DNA from: Glycomyces buryatensis
Lineage (GTDB): Bacteria > Actinomycetota > Actinomycetes > Mycobacteriales > Micromonosporaceae
DNA: 64,000 bases
Assembly (NCBI RefSeq): GCF_004912275.1
Contig: NZ_STGY01000005.1
Location: 16,428 to 80,427 of the forward strand
Direction: 5' to 3'
The position numbers and the translations under genes were made by a program. The notes under the pieces are model-generated. The model was not told the DNA's origin, did not search any database, and saw nothing but the letters and a program-made list of their open reading frames with translations. Positions 36,796 through 45,284 of this stretch are shown here, in pieces (the first letter of the stretch is position 1; every line of letters begins with the position of its first letter).

Positions 36796-37761
36796 CTAGC
36801 GCTCCGCGAGGAACTTCAGGTGCTCGCCGAGCTGGTGGACGCCGCCGCCCTCGTGCTTGTTCCACGGCCACACGGTGATCCGCTTGTCGCCCTGCCAGCG
36901 GTTGTAGGCCGCGAACACCGTCGACGGCGGGCAGACGTCGTCCATCAGGCCCACCGAGTACAGCGCCGGAGCCGTGCCGCGCGCGGCGAAGTGCAGCCCG
37001 TCGAAGTAGTTCAGCGTCTCGAAGACCCGGTCCTCGCGCAGCCGCTGGCCGGAGAGGAACTCCACGATCTCCTGGTACGGGAACGAATCGGTGATCACGA
37101 CCGCCCGCTGGAAGTGCGTCAGGAACGGCACGTCGATGATCGCGCCCGCCACGTCGTCGCGCAGGCCGCCGACCGCCTGGGTGATGCCGCCGCCCTGGCT
37201 GCCGCCGGCGATGACGATCCGGTCGGGGTCGATCCCGTCCAGGCCCTTGGCGACGTCGACCGCGCGGTAGGCGTCGGTGAACACCCGCCGGTAGTAGTAG
37301 TGCTCGGGCGATTCGAGGCCCTGGGTCATCCAGCCCTTGTTGGTGGGGCCGGTGGTCCCGTACGGGTCGGCGGTGTCGCCGGGCTGCCAGTTGCCGTAGC
37401 CCTGGCCCCGCGTGTCCATGACCAGCTTGGCCCAGCCGGCCGCGGGAACGGCGGTGTGCGCCCACGGGTAGGAGCGGCCGCCCGAGTAGCCGATGTACTC
37501 GACCACGCACGGCAGGGGGCCCTCGATTCCCTTGGGCCGCAGGAACCAGCCCTTGATGGGGTGGCCGCCGAAGCCGGCGAATTCGAGGTCGAAGACGTCG
37601 ATCGTCGGCAGGTGCGTCTCGAACGGTTCGAGCTTCACGGCGAGATCGTGCGATCCGGACTCCGCGACGGTCCGCTTCCAGAACTCGTCGAAGTCGGCGG
37701 GTTCGGGCACGTCAGGACGGTATTCGCGCAGGGCCTCAAGGGGGAGGTCGAAAAGAGCCAT
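36796..37761 (-). CDS. Acetylxylan esterase / cephalosporin-C deacetylase family (CE7)
   Basis: A 321-residue alpha/beta-hydrolase of carbohydrate esterase family 7, which removes acetyl groups from sugars and oligosaccharides. Seen are VEYIGYSGGRS (oxyanion region), DTRGQGYGN, the nucleophile elbow IAGGSQGGG, LMDDVCPPST (Asp) and WNKHEGGG (His), so the triad is complete. There is no signal peptide, hence it is intracellular and acts on imported acetylated oligomers. It lies beside the pectate lyase genes but on the other strand; deacetylation of pectin oligomers is inferred. Confidence 0.92.
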   Translation of the reverse strand: MALFDLPLEALREYRPDVPEPADFDEFWKRTVAESGSHDLAVKLEPFETHLPTIDVFDLEFAGFGGHPIKGWFLRPKGIEGPLPCVVEYIGYSGGRSYPWAHTAVPAAGWAKLVMDTRGQGYGNWQPGDTADPYGTTGPTNKGWMTQGLESPEHYYYRRVFTDAYRAVDVAKGLDGIDPDRIVIAGGSQGGGITQAVGGLRDDVAGAIIDVPFLTHFQRAVVITDSFPYQEIVEFLSGQRLREDRVFETLNYFDGLHFAARGTAPALYSVGLMDDVCPPSTVFAAYNRWQGDKRITVWPWNKHEGGGVHQLGEHLKFLAER

Positions 37762-38071
37762 GTCGAGTTTGTATCACGATCCAACAAAGGCGTCCACAGC
37801 GATGAACACCGATCGTCGTCACCCTGTGTGCAAAAGTGACGTTTGTGCGTTATGTGATAGACAGGAGATCGATATGTCAGCGACATGTCCCTTGCGGAGC
37901 CATCCCGGCACGGACCTCCGCGGGCGATCGCCAAGGGCGGCAATACGGTTCAAACCATTTTGCATGCCTTCGGGCGATTAGTTCGCGCAACCGCTTGCAT
38001 CTCATGGATGGCGTCGGTAACATATCGACACAATTCAATAGATTTAGTCCATCTACGAGAGGAACGGAAAC
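37762..38071. other. Divergent esterase / pectate-lyase control region
   Basis: A 310-base gap. The right third holds the lyase promoter and LacI-type operator (37986-38023, listed separately) and a leader with GAGAGGAACGG before the GTG at 38072. The left part (37762-37900) should carry the esterase promoter, but I see no matching operator there. Confidence 0.5.
37986..38023 (+). promoter_or_regulatory. Pectate lyase promoter overlapped by a LacI-type operator
   Basis: TTGCAT (37995-38000), 17 bases, TAACAT (38018-38023) make a good -35/-10 pair. The operator CGCAACCGCTTGCA (37986-37999) covers the -35 and matches the LacI consensus at nine of ten fixed positions. Its 12-base core is identical to that of the sugar-importer operator at 9359-9372. 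Confidence 0.78.
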
Positions 38072-39082
38072 GTGAGCACCAACCCGGCAGTTCCGCGCAT
38101 GAAGCGGCGCGTGCTCCTTGCTTCCAGTGCGGGCGCCGCGGCGGCAGCCAGCGGCATCGGCATCTGGGCCACCCAGAACGCCGGCGCCGACGAGGCCGGC
38201 GCCACGGAATCGGACGCCACTCAGAGCGATGTAGGCGTTCAGCAGGAAGGCCCGCTGGGCTGGGGCAGCCAGAACGGCGGCGTCACCGGCGGTTCCACCG
38301 AGACCCCGGTCTCCAGCGCCGACGAATTCCTGGCCGCCATCAGCGAAGGCGGCCTCATCGTCCGACTCAGCGGCTCGATCTCCATCTCCGGGATGAACGA
38401 CGTAGCCTCGGACACCACCGTCATCGGCGACTCCGGCGCGACGATCACCGGCGGGGGCCTCAATGTCTCCGGCGCTTCGAACGTCATCATCCAGAACCTG
38501 ACCTTCGACGACTGGGACGACGACGCCATCAACGTCCAGTCGCAGTCGTCCAACGTCTGGATCGACCACAACACCTTCGGCGTCGGCTACGACGGCTGCG
38601 TCGACATCAAGCACGGCTCGGACTTCGTCACCGTGTCGTGGAACGTCTTCAACGGGCACGACAAGAACATGCTGCTCGGCCACTCGGACGACAACGGCGA
38701 CGAGGACACCGGCCACCTGCTGGTGACCTACCACCACAATTTCTTCAACGGCACGAACCAGCGCAACCCGCGGGTCCGCTTCGGCGACGGCGTGCACGTG
38801 GTCAACAACTACTACCTCGACATCGGCTCCTACGGTGTCGCGACCACGATGGACGCCGGGGTCATCCTGGAGGCCAACTACTTCGAGAACGTCGCCGAGC
38901 CGGTTCACATCGGCGAGGGCGACTCGGAGCCCGGCCGCCTGGTGGCGATCGACAACTTCCTCGTCAACTCCGGCGAGCCGGAGACCGCGGGCGAGGTCTC
39001 GACCGACCTGCCCTACGACTTCCCGGTCGAATCGGCAGAGGGGATCGCCGATACCGTCTCCGGCGGTGCGGGAGCCTCCTAG
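38072..39082 (+). CDS. Secreted pectate lyase, PL1 family
   Basis: A 336-residue enzyme. The Tat-type signal (MKRRVLLASSAG, about 10-40) is followed by a short acidic linker and a PL1 parallel beta-helix. Motifs are VWIDHNTFG, the calcium-site GCVDIKHGSD, TVSWNVFNGHDKNMLLGHSDD, VTYHHNFF and QRNPRVRFG (catalytic Arg), then HVVNNYY. It cleaves polygalacturonate by beta-elimination outside the cell. GTG start after GAGAGGAACGG. It is followed by its own terminator and a paralogue with an added lectin module. Expression is probably LacI-controlled from the operator at 37986. Confidence 0.93.
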   Translation: MSTNPAVPRMKRRVLLASSAGAAAAASGIGIWATQNAGADEAGATESDATQSDVGVQQEGPLGWGSQNGGVTGGSTETPVSSADEFLAAISEGGLIVRLSGSISISGMNDVASDTTVIGDSGATITGGGLNVSGASNVIIQNLTFDDWDDDAINVQSQSSNVWIDHNTFGVGYDGCVDIKHGSDFVTVSWNVFNGHDKNMLLGHSDDNGDEDTGHLLVTYHHNFFNGTNQRNPRVRFGDGVHVVNNYYLDIGSYGVATTMDAGVILEANYFENVAEPVHIGEGDSEPGRLVAIDNFLVNSGEPETAGEVSTDLPYDFPVESAEGIADTVSGGAGAS

Positions 39083-39114
39083 CCACTCTGGACACTGAAG
39101 GCGTCTGACGTCAG

Positions 39115-39144
39115 ACGGGGCCGACGAGACATCGTCGGCCCCGT
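39115..39144 (+). terminator. Pectate lyase 1 terminator
   Basis: A perfect 13-bp stem (39115-39127 with 39132-39144) with GACA loop, 33 bases past the stop. Confidence 0.8.
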
Positions 39145-39181
39145 TCGTATCTACTTTGGAGACTTTTTTGAGGCACCGCTA

Positions 39182-39220
39182 GGCAAAGGCTTGCACAGAT
39201 TCGGATGGTGGGTCTACTCT
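39182..39220 (+). promoter_or_regulatory. Second lyase promoter with LacI-type operator
   Basis: GGCAAAGGCTTGCA (39182-39195) matches the LacI consensus at eight of ten positions and overlaps the -35 TTGCAC (39191-39196). After 18 bases comes TACTCT (39215-39220). Same architecture as the first lyase promoter. Confidence 0.65.
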
Positions 39221-39286
39221 GCTGATATCGAGTTATGTCGATACGTCGACCTAACTCCCCCTCCCTCCGAAAGGATCAGTGCGATC

Positions 39287-40687
39287 ATGTCGAATCTCTT
39301 CGGCGCCAAGTACTCACGGCGGCGCCTCTGGAAGGTCGCCGGACTCACCGCGGCGGTGCCGGTGGCGGCCTCGGCCGGACTGTGGGCCGCCGCCCCGGCG
39401 CAGGCGGTCACCCCCGGCACCTGGTACTTCATCCACTCCCGCCACTCCGGCCTCGTCCTGGACGTCTACGGGTCGCGGACCGCTCTCGGCACGGAGATCG
39501 TGCAGTACGCCAACTCCGGTGCGACCAACCAGCAGTTCCGCTTCGTCGACTCCGGCGGCGGCTACTACCGCATCCAGGCCCGGCACTCGAACCAGGTGCT
39601 CGACGTCTGGGAGTGGAACGCCGAGAACGGGGCCGTCATCGCCCAGTACACCGACCTCAACGCCACCAACCAGCAGTGGCAGGTCAGCGAGTCGGGCGGC
39701 TACGCGACCTTCGTCAACCGCTTCTCGGGCAAGGCGCTCGACGTGTGGGAGTGGTCGACCTCGGCCGGTTCGCGCATCTCCCAGTACGACCCGGCCGGCG
39801 GCTGGAACCAGCAGTGGCAGCTGGTCCCGGTCGGCACCGCCCAGACCGGCCTGGTCGGCTGGGCCACGCAGAACGGCGGCACCACCGGCGGCGGCAACGC
39901 TTCAGCGCAGACGGTCTCCTCGGCCTCGGCGCTGGTCTCGGCGATGAGCGGCAACTCCGCCAAAGTCATCCGGGTCAGCGGCACCATCAACCTGTCCGGC
40001 ATGAACGACGTCGGTTCCAACACCACGATCATCGGCAACTCCGGCGCGAGGATCACCGGCGGCGGCCTCGACGTCGACGGCGTCAGCAATGTCATCATCG
40101 AGAACCTCACGTTCGACAACTGGGGCGACGACGCGATCAACATCCAGGACGGGTCGACCCGCATCTGGATCGACCACAACACCTTCGGCACCGGATACGA
40201 CGGCGCGTGCGACATCAAGCGCGGCTCGGACTTCGTCACCGTCTCGTGGAACCGGTTCAACGGCACCGACAAGACCTGCCTGCTCGGCCACTCCGACGAC
40301 AACGGCAGCCAGGACCGGGGCCACCTGCGGGTGACCTACCACCACAACTACTTCAACGGCACCAACCAGCGCACGCCGCGCGTCCGCTTCGGCAACCCGG
40401 TGCACGTCTACAACAACTACTACCGGAACATCGGCTCGTACTGCGTGGCGACCACGCAGGAGGCCGGCGTCATCGTCGAAGGCAACTACTTCGAGAACTG
40501 CAACCGCACTGTCGACCTCGGCCAGGGGTCCTCGCCGGCGGGCAACGTCGTCTCCCGCAACAACCACGTCGTCAGCTCCCCGACCCCGACCTCCCGAGGG
40601 TCGGTCGGGAGCGTCCCGTACAGCTTCTCGCTGGACACGCCCGCCAACGTCGCCTCCATCGTGAGCGGAGGCGCCGGCGCCCGCTAA
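39287..40687 (+). CDS. Secreted pectate lyase (PL1) with ricin-type lectin (CBM13) module
   Basis: 466 residues: a Tat-type signal (YSRRRLWKVAGLT, cleavage after AQA near 40), then a ricin-B trefoil with three repeats, each ending in NQQF or NQQW (about 42-182), then a PL1 domain. The lyase half closely parallels the upstream enzyme (WIDHNTFGTGYDGACDIK, TVSWNRFNGTDKTCLLGHSD, QRTPRVRFG, HVYNNYY) and is clearly a tandem duplicate. The lectin probably anchors it to plant wall polysaccharide. The ATG at 39287 is preferred to an earlier in-frame start because AAAGGA precedes it and the signal begins there. Its stop overlaps that of the convergent kinase gene by three bases. Confidence 0.93.
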   Translation: MSNLFGAKYSRRRLWKVAGLTAAVPVAASAGLWAAAPAQAVTPGTWYFIHSRHSGLVLDVYGSRTALGTEIVQYANSGATNQQFRFVDSGGGYYRIQARHSNQVLDVWEWNAENGAVIAQYTDLNATNQQWQVSESGGYATFVNRFSGKALDVWEWSTSAGSRISQYDPAGGWNQQWQLVPVGTAQTGLVGWATQNGGTTGGGNASAQTVSSASALVSAMSGNSAKVIRVSGTINLSGMNDVGSNTTIIGNSGARITGGGLDVDGVSNVIIENLTFDNWGDDAINIQDGSTRIWIDHNTFGTGYDGACDIKRGSDFVTVSWNRFNGTDKTCLLGHSDDNGSQDRGHLRVTYHHNYFNGTNQRTPRVRFGNPVHVYNNYYRNIGSYCVATTQEAGVIVEGNYFENCNRTVDLGQGSSPAGNVVSRNNHVVSSPTPTSRGSVGSVPYSFSLDTPANVASIVSGGAGAR

Positions 40688-41613
40688 CCGAAGTCCAGCG
40701 TCGGGCGGTCGGGGCCTTTCCGGGGTCCCGGCTGCCCGCGCTCCGGCGGCGGCTTCACCGGATCGAACTGGAGCGTGGGCCGGTTGTCGAACGCGTGCAG
40801 CCACTCGACGGCGTGGCACCGCTCGCCGTCGGCCACCCGCACCGCCAGCTCGGCCACCCGGTCGCCGAGCTGCGCCCGGCGCACGGGGTCTGACGCGACG
40901 TCCTTCGGCGTCGTCTTAGGCTCGGTCAGCAGGACTCGGATCACCAAGAGCGCCAACTTGAACCGGTCGCTCTCGAAGGTCGCCCGACCGGTCTCCTGGT
41001 CGGGGTCCTCCCAGTCGGGGGTCTGCGCCTGTGGAGTAGGTGGGTCGTAGCCGTTGACCCTGAACCCGTCACAGTCGAGGGCGTAAACGGTCGGGTGCGG
41101 CTCCACGCTCCACAGGAAGTTGCGCGGTGAGACGTCGCCGATGATGATGTCGACGTCGTGCAGCGCCTTGAACAGCCGCACGAAGCCGAGCACGAGCTCG
41201 CGGCGCTGGTCCGGGTTCGGCAGCACCAGGCCCTCGCCCCAGATCGGCTTGCGGCCGAAGATCAGGTACTGAAGTTCCTGAAGTTTCGACCTGCCTCCGA
41301 TCTGGGCCGTGAACTTCGACGCGGCCTCGGGCATGGTCATGCCCGTGTACTTGCCCTGCTCCAGGACCACACCGGTCGGCCAGGCCGTGCTGTGCAGGAT
41401 CAGCTCGCGGGCGTGCTCGGGCATGGGTTCGGCGTAGACGCGGCGGACGAGCCGCTTGAGCTCGGCGACGTTGAGCTCCTGCGGATTGTGGTAGCGCTTG
41501 TAGAGTTCCCCGGGCATGAGAGCGGCACGGTGAACGGTGCCCTGACCACCGTCGGCGAGCTTGGTGAGCTGACCGAGCTCTTCGAGGCTGGTGGGCTCGT
41601 CCTGGTAGGTCAT
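40684..41613 (-). CDS. Protein kinase of a TerY-P-like triad
   Basis: A 309-residue kinase-fold protein. A glycine loop (LADGGQGTVHR, about 19-29), a lysine in LYKRY (39), the catalytic loop IIGDVSPRNFLW (Asp160, Asn165) and YALDCDG (180-183, in place of DFG) are all visible. A Pro/Arg-rich tail closes it. There is no membrane helix or zinc ribbon. The ATG at 41613 overlaps the PP2C stop (ATGA) and has GGGGAG upstream. Kinase, PP2C and vWA genes side by side are the TerY-P triad of comparative genomics on tellurite-resistance (Ter) systems. Substrates are unknown; the vWA or membrane partners are the natural candidates. Confidence 0.82.
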   Translation of the reverse strand: MTYQDEPTSLEELGQLTKLADGGQGTVHRAALMPGELYKRYHNPQELNVAELKRLVRRVYAEPMPEHARELILHSTAWPTGVVLEQGKYTGMTMPEAASKFTAQIGGRSKLQELQYLIFGRKPIWGEGLVLPNPDQRRELVLGFVRLFKALHDVDIIIGDVSPRNFLWSVEPHPTVYALDCDGFRVNGYDPPTPQAQTPDWEDPDQETGRATFESDRFKLALLVIRVLLTEPKTTPKDVASDPVRRAQLGDRVAELAVRVADGERCHAVEWLHAFDNRPTLQFDPVKPPPERGQPGPRKGPDRPTLDFG

Positions 41614-43220
41614 CGCGCTCCCCAAACTGCCACCATGAACTGGTCATCGTCCCCGGTTTCCCGGTCGACGACGTCGAAAGTCTGCAGCGGTCCCGGGCGC
41701 GAATCCGCCTCGGCGATGCACGCCGGATCGATCCCGTAGGTGAGCAGCAGGGTCTGGTCCTCAGCGAGCCGGTCGGAGTAGATCCACAGCTCGTGTTCCC
41801 CGTAGTCGTGATGGTGTTCCGGCGAACGCAGCTCGGCGAGTTCCCTGTGGAGTCCCGCTCCCGCGATCGAGGCGGACAGGCCCGCCGAGTGGCTGAGCGT
41901 GTAGTCGACCATGCCGTCTGAGGCAGGTTCGACGCACAGGATCGTCGCCGCCACGGCACCCGAATCGAAGTTCGGGTCCTTCTCTGACAGCGAACGCAGC
42001 GCCTGGGTCCAGACTCTCGGGGCCCACCAGTCCTCGAAGGGGTCGAGAAGTGGACGGTTGTCGGCGGTCTCCTTGAAAGTGCGTGCCCACAGATCGGCCG
42101 CCTCGGCAGCGTCCGGTCGGACGGGAGCGGTCGCGATGGCGACCAGGCGGTCGCCGTATTCGAGGAGCGAGACGCGGGACCGCCGGGCCCGGCCCTCGGC
42201 GGCGGCGACCGCTCCGCGAGCCGCTGCGGCCCTGACCTCGAGACCGCGCGTCTGGGCCGCGCTCAGCTCGACGTCCCGGACCACCGGACCACCGGGTTTC
42301 ATCGCCGCACTCGGTCTCAGCGATGGGGCCTTGTCCGCGTTCTCCGGTACGGCCCAGAGCACAGCGGCCGAGCGGTCGTCGTCGAACCCCCGCGACCGAA
42401 CCTGGACCTGGCGCATCAGGTCGAGCGGGCTCGGCACCAAGCCCCAGTTATCGGCGAAGTACCGCTGTGGACCCTCGGACGCCATGAGGTCGCCGATGCC
42501 ATCGCTGACCAGCATGAGTGCCTCACCGGGCAGCAGTTCACCGCGTATCTGCTTGAAGACGTTCGCGATGTCATGGTTCGGCAACGCGGCGGTGGCGGTC
42601 CCGAATTCGTCCTCGCGCTCGGCGATGAGCAGCCCATGGGTCTCCCCTTCGCTGATGAGATAGGCGGGACTGTCGCCCACGCTCGCCGCCCAGAACGGAT
42701 ACCGACCGGTGCCGTCGGGGTGCGCCGCCACCACGGCCACGGTCAGGGTCGTCTTCGGCCCGGTGAGTTTGCCGAGCGCGCGGTTGATTTCTCCGAACAG
42801 GCCGGAACCCTGCGTCAGCGCTCGCTCCCCGGAGTCTGCGATCCGGCGGGACATGTAGCGCGCGAAGACCCGCACCGCCTCCTCCGAAGCGAGCCGGCTG
42901 TCATGCACCGAGCCCACCCCGTCGGCCACCGCCGCCAGCGCCCACGATCCCACCGCTTCGACCGCGATGGCGGCGTCTTCTCTGGAGGTCCCCTCGAAAC
43001 GGTGCTTGGCGCCGCGTGCGGCGCAGGCCATCGCCGTGATGTCGCCGACCGTCCCGTGGTCGAGGACGGTGTCGGGGAATCGCGGGTCCGGGTCGGGCTT
43101 CCAGGCCGCTTCGGCGGCCCTGGCGGTGCGGCCGATGGTGTCGGGGATCCAGGGCCCCTCCCGGTCTCCCCAGGCGGCTCGGGGGGCGGGAGTCGCCAGG
43201 TCGAGTCGGCGGTCGGTCAT
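41610..43220 (-). CDS. PP2C phosphatase with a degenerate second PP2C-like half
   Basis: A 536-residue protein from ATG 43220 (AGAGGG upstream; the frame runs on upstream as vWA shadow). Residues about 60-295 form a PP2C serine/threonine phosphatase: EDAA, VADGVGS (Asp100), VGDSPAYL, LVSDGIGD (Asp240) and FDDDRSAAVLWAV (280-291). After a linker, residues about 320-536 echo the same order in weakened form: SGAVAATIL, LLLTYGID where SDGI is expected, and DDDQFMVAVWGAR at the end. The second half seems a decayed copy that may bind phosphoprotein without cutting it. Eleven bases after the vWA gene; ATGA overlap with the kinase. Confidence 0.85.
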   Translation of the reverse strand: MTDRRLDLATPAPRAAWGDREGPWIPDTIGRTARAAEAAWKPDPDPRFPDTVLDHGTVGDITAMACAARGAKHRFEGTSREDAAIAVEAVGSWALAAVADGVGSVHDSRLASEEAVRVFARYMSRRIADSGERALTQGSGLFGEINRALGKLTGPKTTLTVAVVAAHPDGTGRYPFWAASVGDSPAYLISEGETHGLLIAEREDEFGTATAALPNHDIANVFKQIRGELLPGEALMLVSDGIGDLMASEGPQRYFADNWGLVPSPLDLMRQVQVRSRGFDDDRSAAVLWAVPENADKAPSLRPSAAMKPGGPVVRDVELSAAQTRGLEVRAAAARGAVAAAEGRARRSRVSLLEYGDRLVAIATAPVRPDAAEAADLWARTFKETADNRPLLDPFEDWWAPRVWTQALRSLSEKDPNFDSGAVAATILCVEPASDGMVDYTLSHSAGLSASIAGAGLHRELAELRSPEHHHDYGEHELWIYSDRLAEDQTLLLTYGIDPACIAEADSRPGPLQTFDVVDRETGDDDQFMVAVWGAR

Positions 43221-43231
43221 GTTCGGCCCTC

Positions 43232-43888
43232 TCAGAGCTCTTCGGCCTTCAGCTGGGTGAAGCCCGGTACCTCGTCGGGCACTTGGAGGTTCACCTCTCC
43301 GTCCTTCATGTTCGTGCCCGATTGGACGATGGACTTGGTCAGCGCGCCGGCGAATTCGTGGAGGGCGGCACCGGGGCTGATCGAGTTGTCGGCGACGAAT
43401 GATTTGAAGGTGCCGATATCGGCGATCGTCGCGTGGTCGACATCGCCGAATCCGAAGGCGACGATATTGGGGCGCGCCTTCCAGGTCGGGTCGATCAGGG
43501 CGTCGTAGTCGGTCTTCCAGTCGTAGTTGGGCTGCCCGTCGGACAGGAAGAATGCGACGGGCCGGTAGACCCTGCATCCATCCTGCTTGAGCTTGGCCAC
43601 GTCGCCGTCGATGGTCTGGCGGAGCAGTTTGAACGCGGCGCCGTAGTTGGTACCGCCCTTGACGGCGAGGCCCTGCATCTGGGTGACCTCGCTGAGGTCG
43701 GACAGTTCGAGCAGGATCTCGGCGTCGTCGGAGAAGCCGATGACGCCGAACCGGGTCTTGTCCGCCACGACGGGGTCGGAGCCGACGGCGGTGTGCAGTT
43801 CGCGCAGGCCGTCGTTGAGTGCGTCGATGTTGTCCAGCATCGAGTAGGACTCGTCGCAGACGACATAGAAGGGGAGGACTTGCTCCAT
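43232..43888 (-). CDS. vWA-domain protein, TerY-like
   Basis: 218 residues, almost entirely one von Willebrand A domain with an intact MIDAS metal site: FYVVCDESYSM (DxSxS, 12-16), GGTNYGAAF (Thr) and FLSDGQPNYDW (Asp). It matches TerY-type cytosolic vWA proteins, which act as metal-dependent scaffolds. I chose ATG 43888, with AGGAAAGG seven bases upstream; the long open frame further up is arginine-rich shadow of the next gene. Between the coiled-coil and PP2C genes, spacing 17 and 11 bases. Confidence 0.88.
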   Translation of the reverse strand: MEQVLPFYVVCDESYSMLDNIDALNDGLRELHTAVGSDPVVADKTRFGVIGFSDDAEILLELSDLSEVTQMQGLAVKGGTNYGAAFKLLRQTIDGDVAKLKQDGCRVYRPVAFFLSDGQPNYDWKTDYDALIDPTWKARPNIVAFGFGDVDHATIADIGTFKSFVADNSISPGAALHEFAGALTKSIVQSGTNMKDGEVNLQVPDEVPGFTQLKAEEL

Positions 43889-43905
43889 GGTTTCGCCTTT
43901 CCTGT

Positions 43906-45264
43906 TTAGCGCCCGAACTTGTACCAGGGCTTGGGCGGCTCTTGCACGGGCACTGGGAGGTTCGTTTGCCCCAGTGTCTGGCCGAGGTGGTGGACGGACT
44001 GGGCCAGTGCGTCCACTGCGATATTCAGTTGGCGGTTGGTCTGGCCGATCGCGTCGAGCTGGGCCCGCAGACGCTGGTCCACTTCGATCTCGACGGCGCC
44101 GGTGAGTTTGGCGGCGATGTCCTCGCCTGCGCGCCGCAATTCGTCGGCGAGCTGCCCTTGGCGCTGCGCGATCGCTTCGGCCAGGGCCCGGGCGTCCTCG
44201 TCGCGGCCGTCCCGCATGATGCGGCCGAGCGCGTCGCGGTGGCGCTCGCCCTGTCCGACCGCTTCGGTGACGGCGGCGCCGACTTGGGTCAGCACCTGTG
44301 ACGCCTGGTCCTGCTGTTCCGCGATGCCGGTTCGGAGGCCGTCGGCGGCCGCGGCGATCTCGGCCGCGGCGGCGGTCCCGGCGTCGTGGAAGGCCTGCGC
44401 CGCGCGGTTCTGTTCGTTGGAGACGGTGGTGTCGAGCTTGTGGGTGGCCGCGGCGATGGACCGGGCGCCGCCTTCGAGTCCGGTGATGACGGTGCGGAAC
44501 TCGCCGCTGGAGGCTTCGAGCTCGGACAGTTCCCCTTGGACCGCGTTGACTGCGTCGAGCAGGGCCTGGATGAGGTCGGCCGAGCGGCTCACCATCTCCT
44601 TGAGCTGTCGTTCGGCGTCCTCGGTCGTCGCGCCCGGTGCCGCCCGCAGGTGGAGCGCCGCTTCGGTCAGGGCGTAGTCGAACCGGCCCCGCAGCTCGGC
44701 CTCCTCGCCGATCGCTCTCCGCTGCAACCATTCGGACGCGATGGACACGGCTATGAGGGCGAGGACGCAGCCGACGATGACGGCGGCCATGCGGTCGAAA
44801 CTGAGCCACAGGTCGCCGCCGAAGCCGCCGAGCCATTCCCGGAAGAACGTCTGCGCGCCCTGGTCGGGATCGGCGGCGAGCCGTTGGCCATAGGCGCTGA
44901 CCGCGCCGTGGATGCCCCACCAGGACACCAGAAGCGGCAGGAAGATGACGGCGCCGCGCAGCATGTGGAGCGGTTGCAGCAGCCTGCTGCGGGACCGGGG
45001 TTCGGGTTCGAATTCAAGGCCCGCGAAGGCGTCGTGGAGCGGCACCTCGCGCCACAGCAGCGCCTCGTCGGGGTCGCGGAGCGCCGCCGCGAGCGAGCGG
45101 AGCTGGCGGCCCCGCTCGGCGTGGTCGCCGCGCGTTGCCAGGTCTTCGAGCTTTTTCGCGGTGACCTTGGCGGCGGCGGTTCCGGGGCCGTACTCCGACA
45201 TCGGCCGGGGCGGCGACGGGGTGGGCGCGGCCTTCACGGCCGGTGCGTTCGGGAAGGAGATCAT
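43906..45264 (-). CDS. Two-TM protein with a long coiled-coil tail
   Basis: 452 residues from ATG 45264 (GGAG eight bases upstream). A Pro/Ala and charged cytosolic N-terminus (about 1-95) is followed by TM1 (AVIFLPLLVSWWGIHGAV, about 103-120), a 35-residue loop, TM2 (MAAVIVGCVLALIAVSIA, about 155-172), then about 270 residues of Ala/Glu/Gln-rich helix that looks coiled-coil (SELEASSGEFRTVITGLE, ...LADELRRAGEDIAAKL). It ends PKPWYKFGR. The layout recalls the tail-bearing stator subunit ZorA of Zorya defence systems or chemoreceptor signalling domains, but I see no clear MotA/TolQ motif. Paired with a MotB-like protein upstream. Confidence 0.75.
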   Translation of the reverse strand: MISFPNAPAVKAAPTPSPPRPMSEYGPGTAAAKVTAKKLEDLATRGDHAERGRQLRSLAAALRDPDEALLWREVPLHDAFAGLEFEPEPRSRSRLLQPLHMLRGAVIFLPLLVSWWGIHGAVSAYGQRLAADPDQGAQTFFREWLGGFGGDLWLSFDRMAAVIVGCVLALIAVSIASEWLQRRAIGEEAELRGRFDYALTEAALHLRAAPGATTEDAERQLKEMVSRSADLIQALLDAVNAVQGELSELEASSGEFRTVITGLEGGARSIAAATHKLDTTVSNEQNRAAQAFHDAGTAAAAEIAAAADGLRTGIAEQQDQASQVLTQVGAAVTEAVGQGERHRDALGRIMRDGRDEDARALAEAIAQRQGQLADELRRAGEDIAAKLTGAVEIEVDQRLRAQLDAIGQTNRQLNIAVDALAQSVHHLGQTLGQTNLPVPVQEPPKPWYKFGR

Positions 45265-45284
45265 GCTTTTCACTCCGGGGGCGT

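Noticed and set aside
43889..44920. N-terminal extension of the vWA protein
   Set aside because: Arginine-rich shadow of the coiled-coil gene; a clear ribosome site marks the ATG at 43888.
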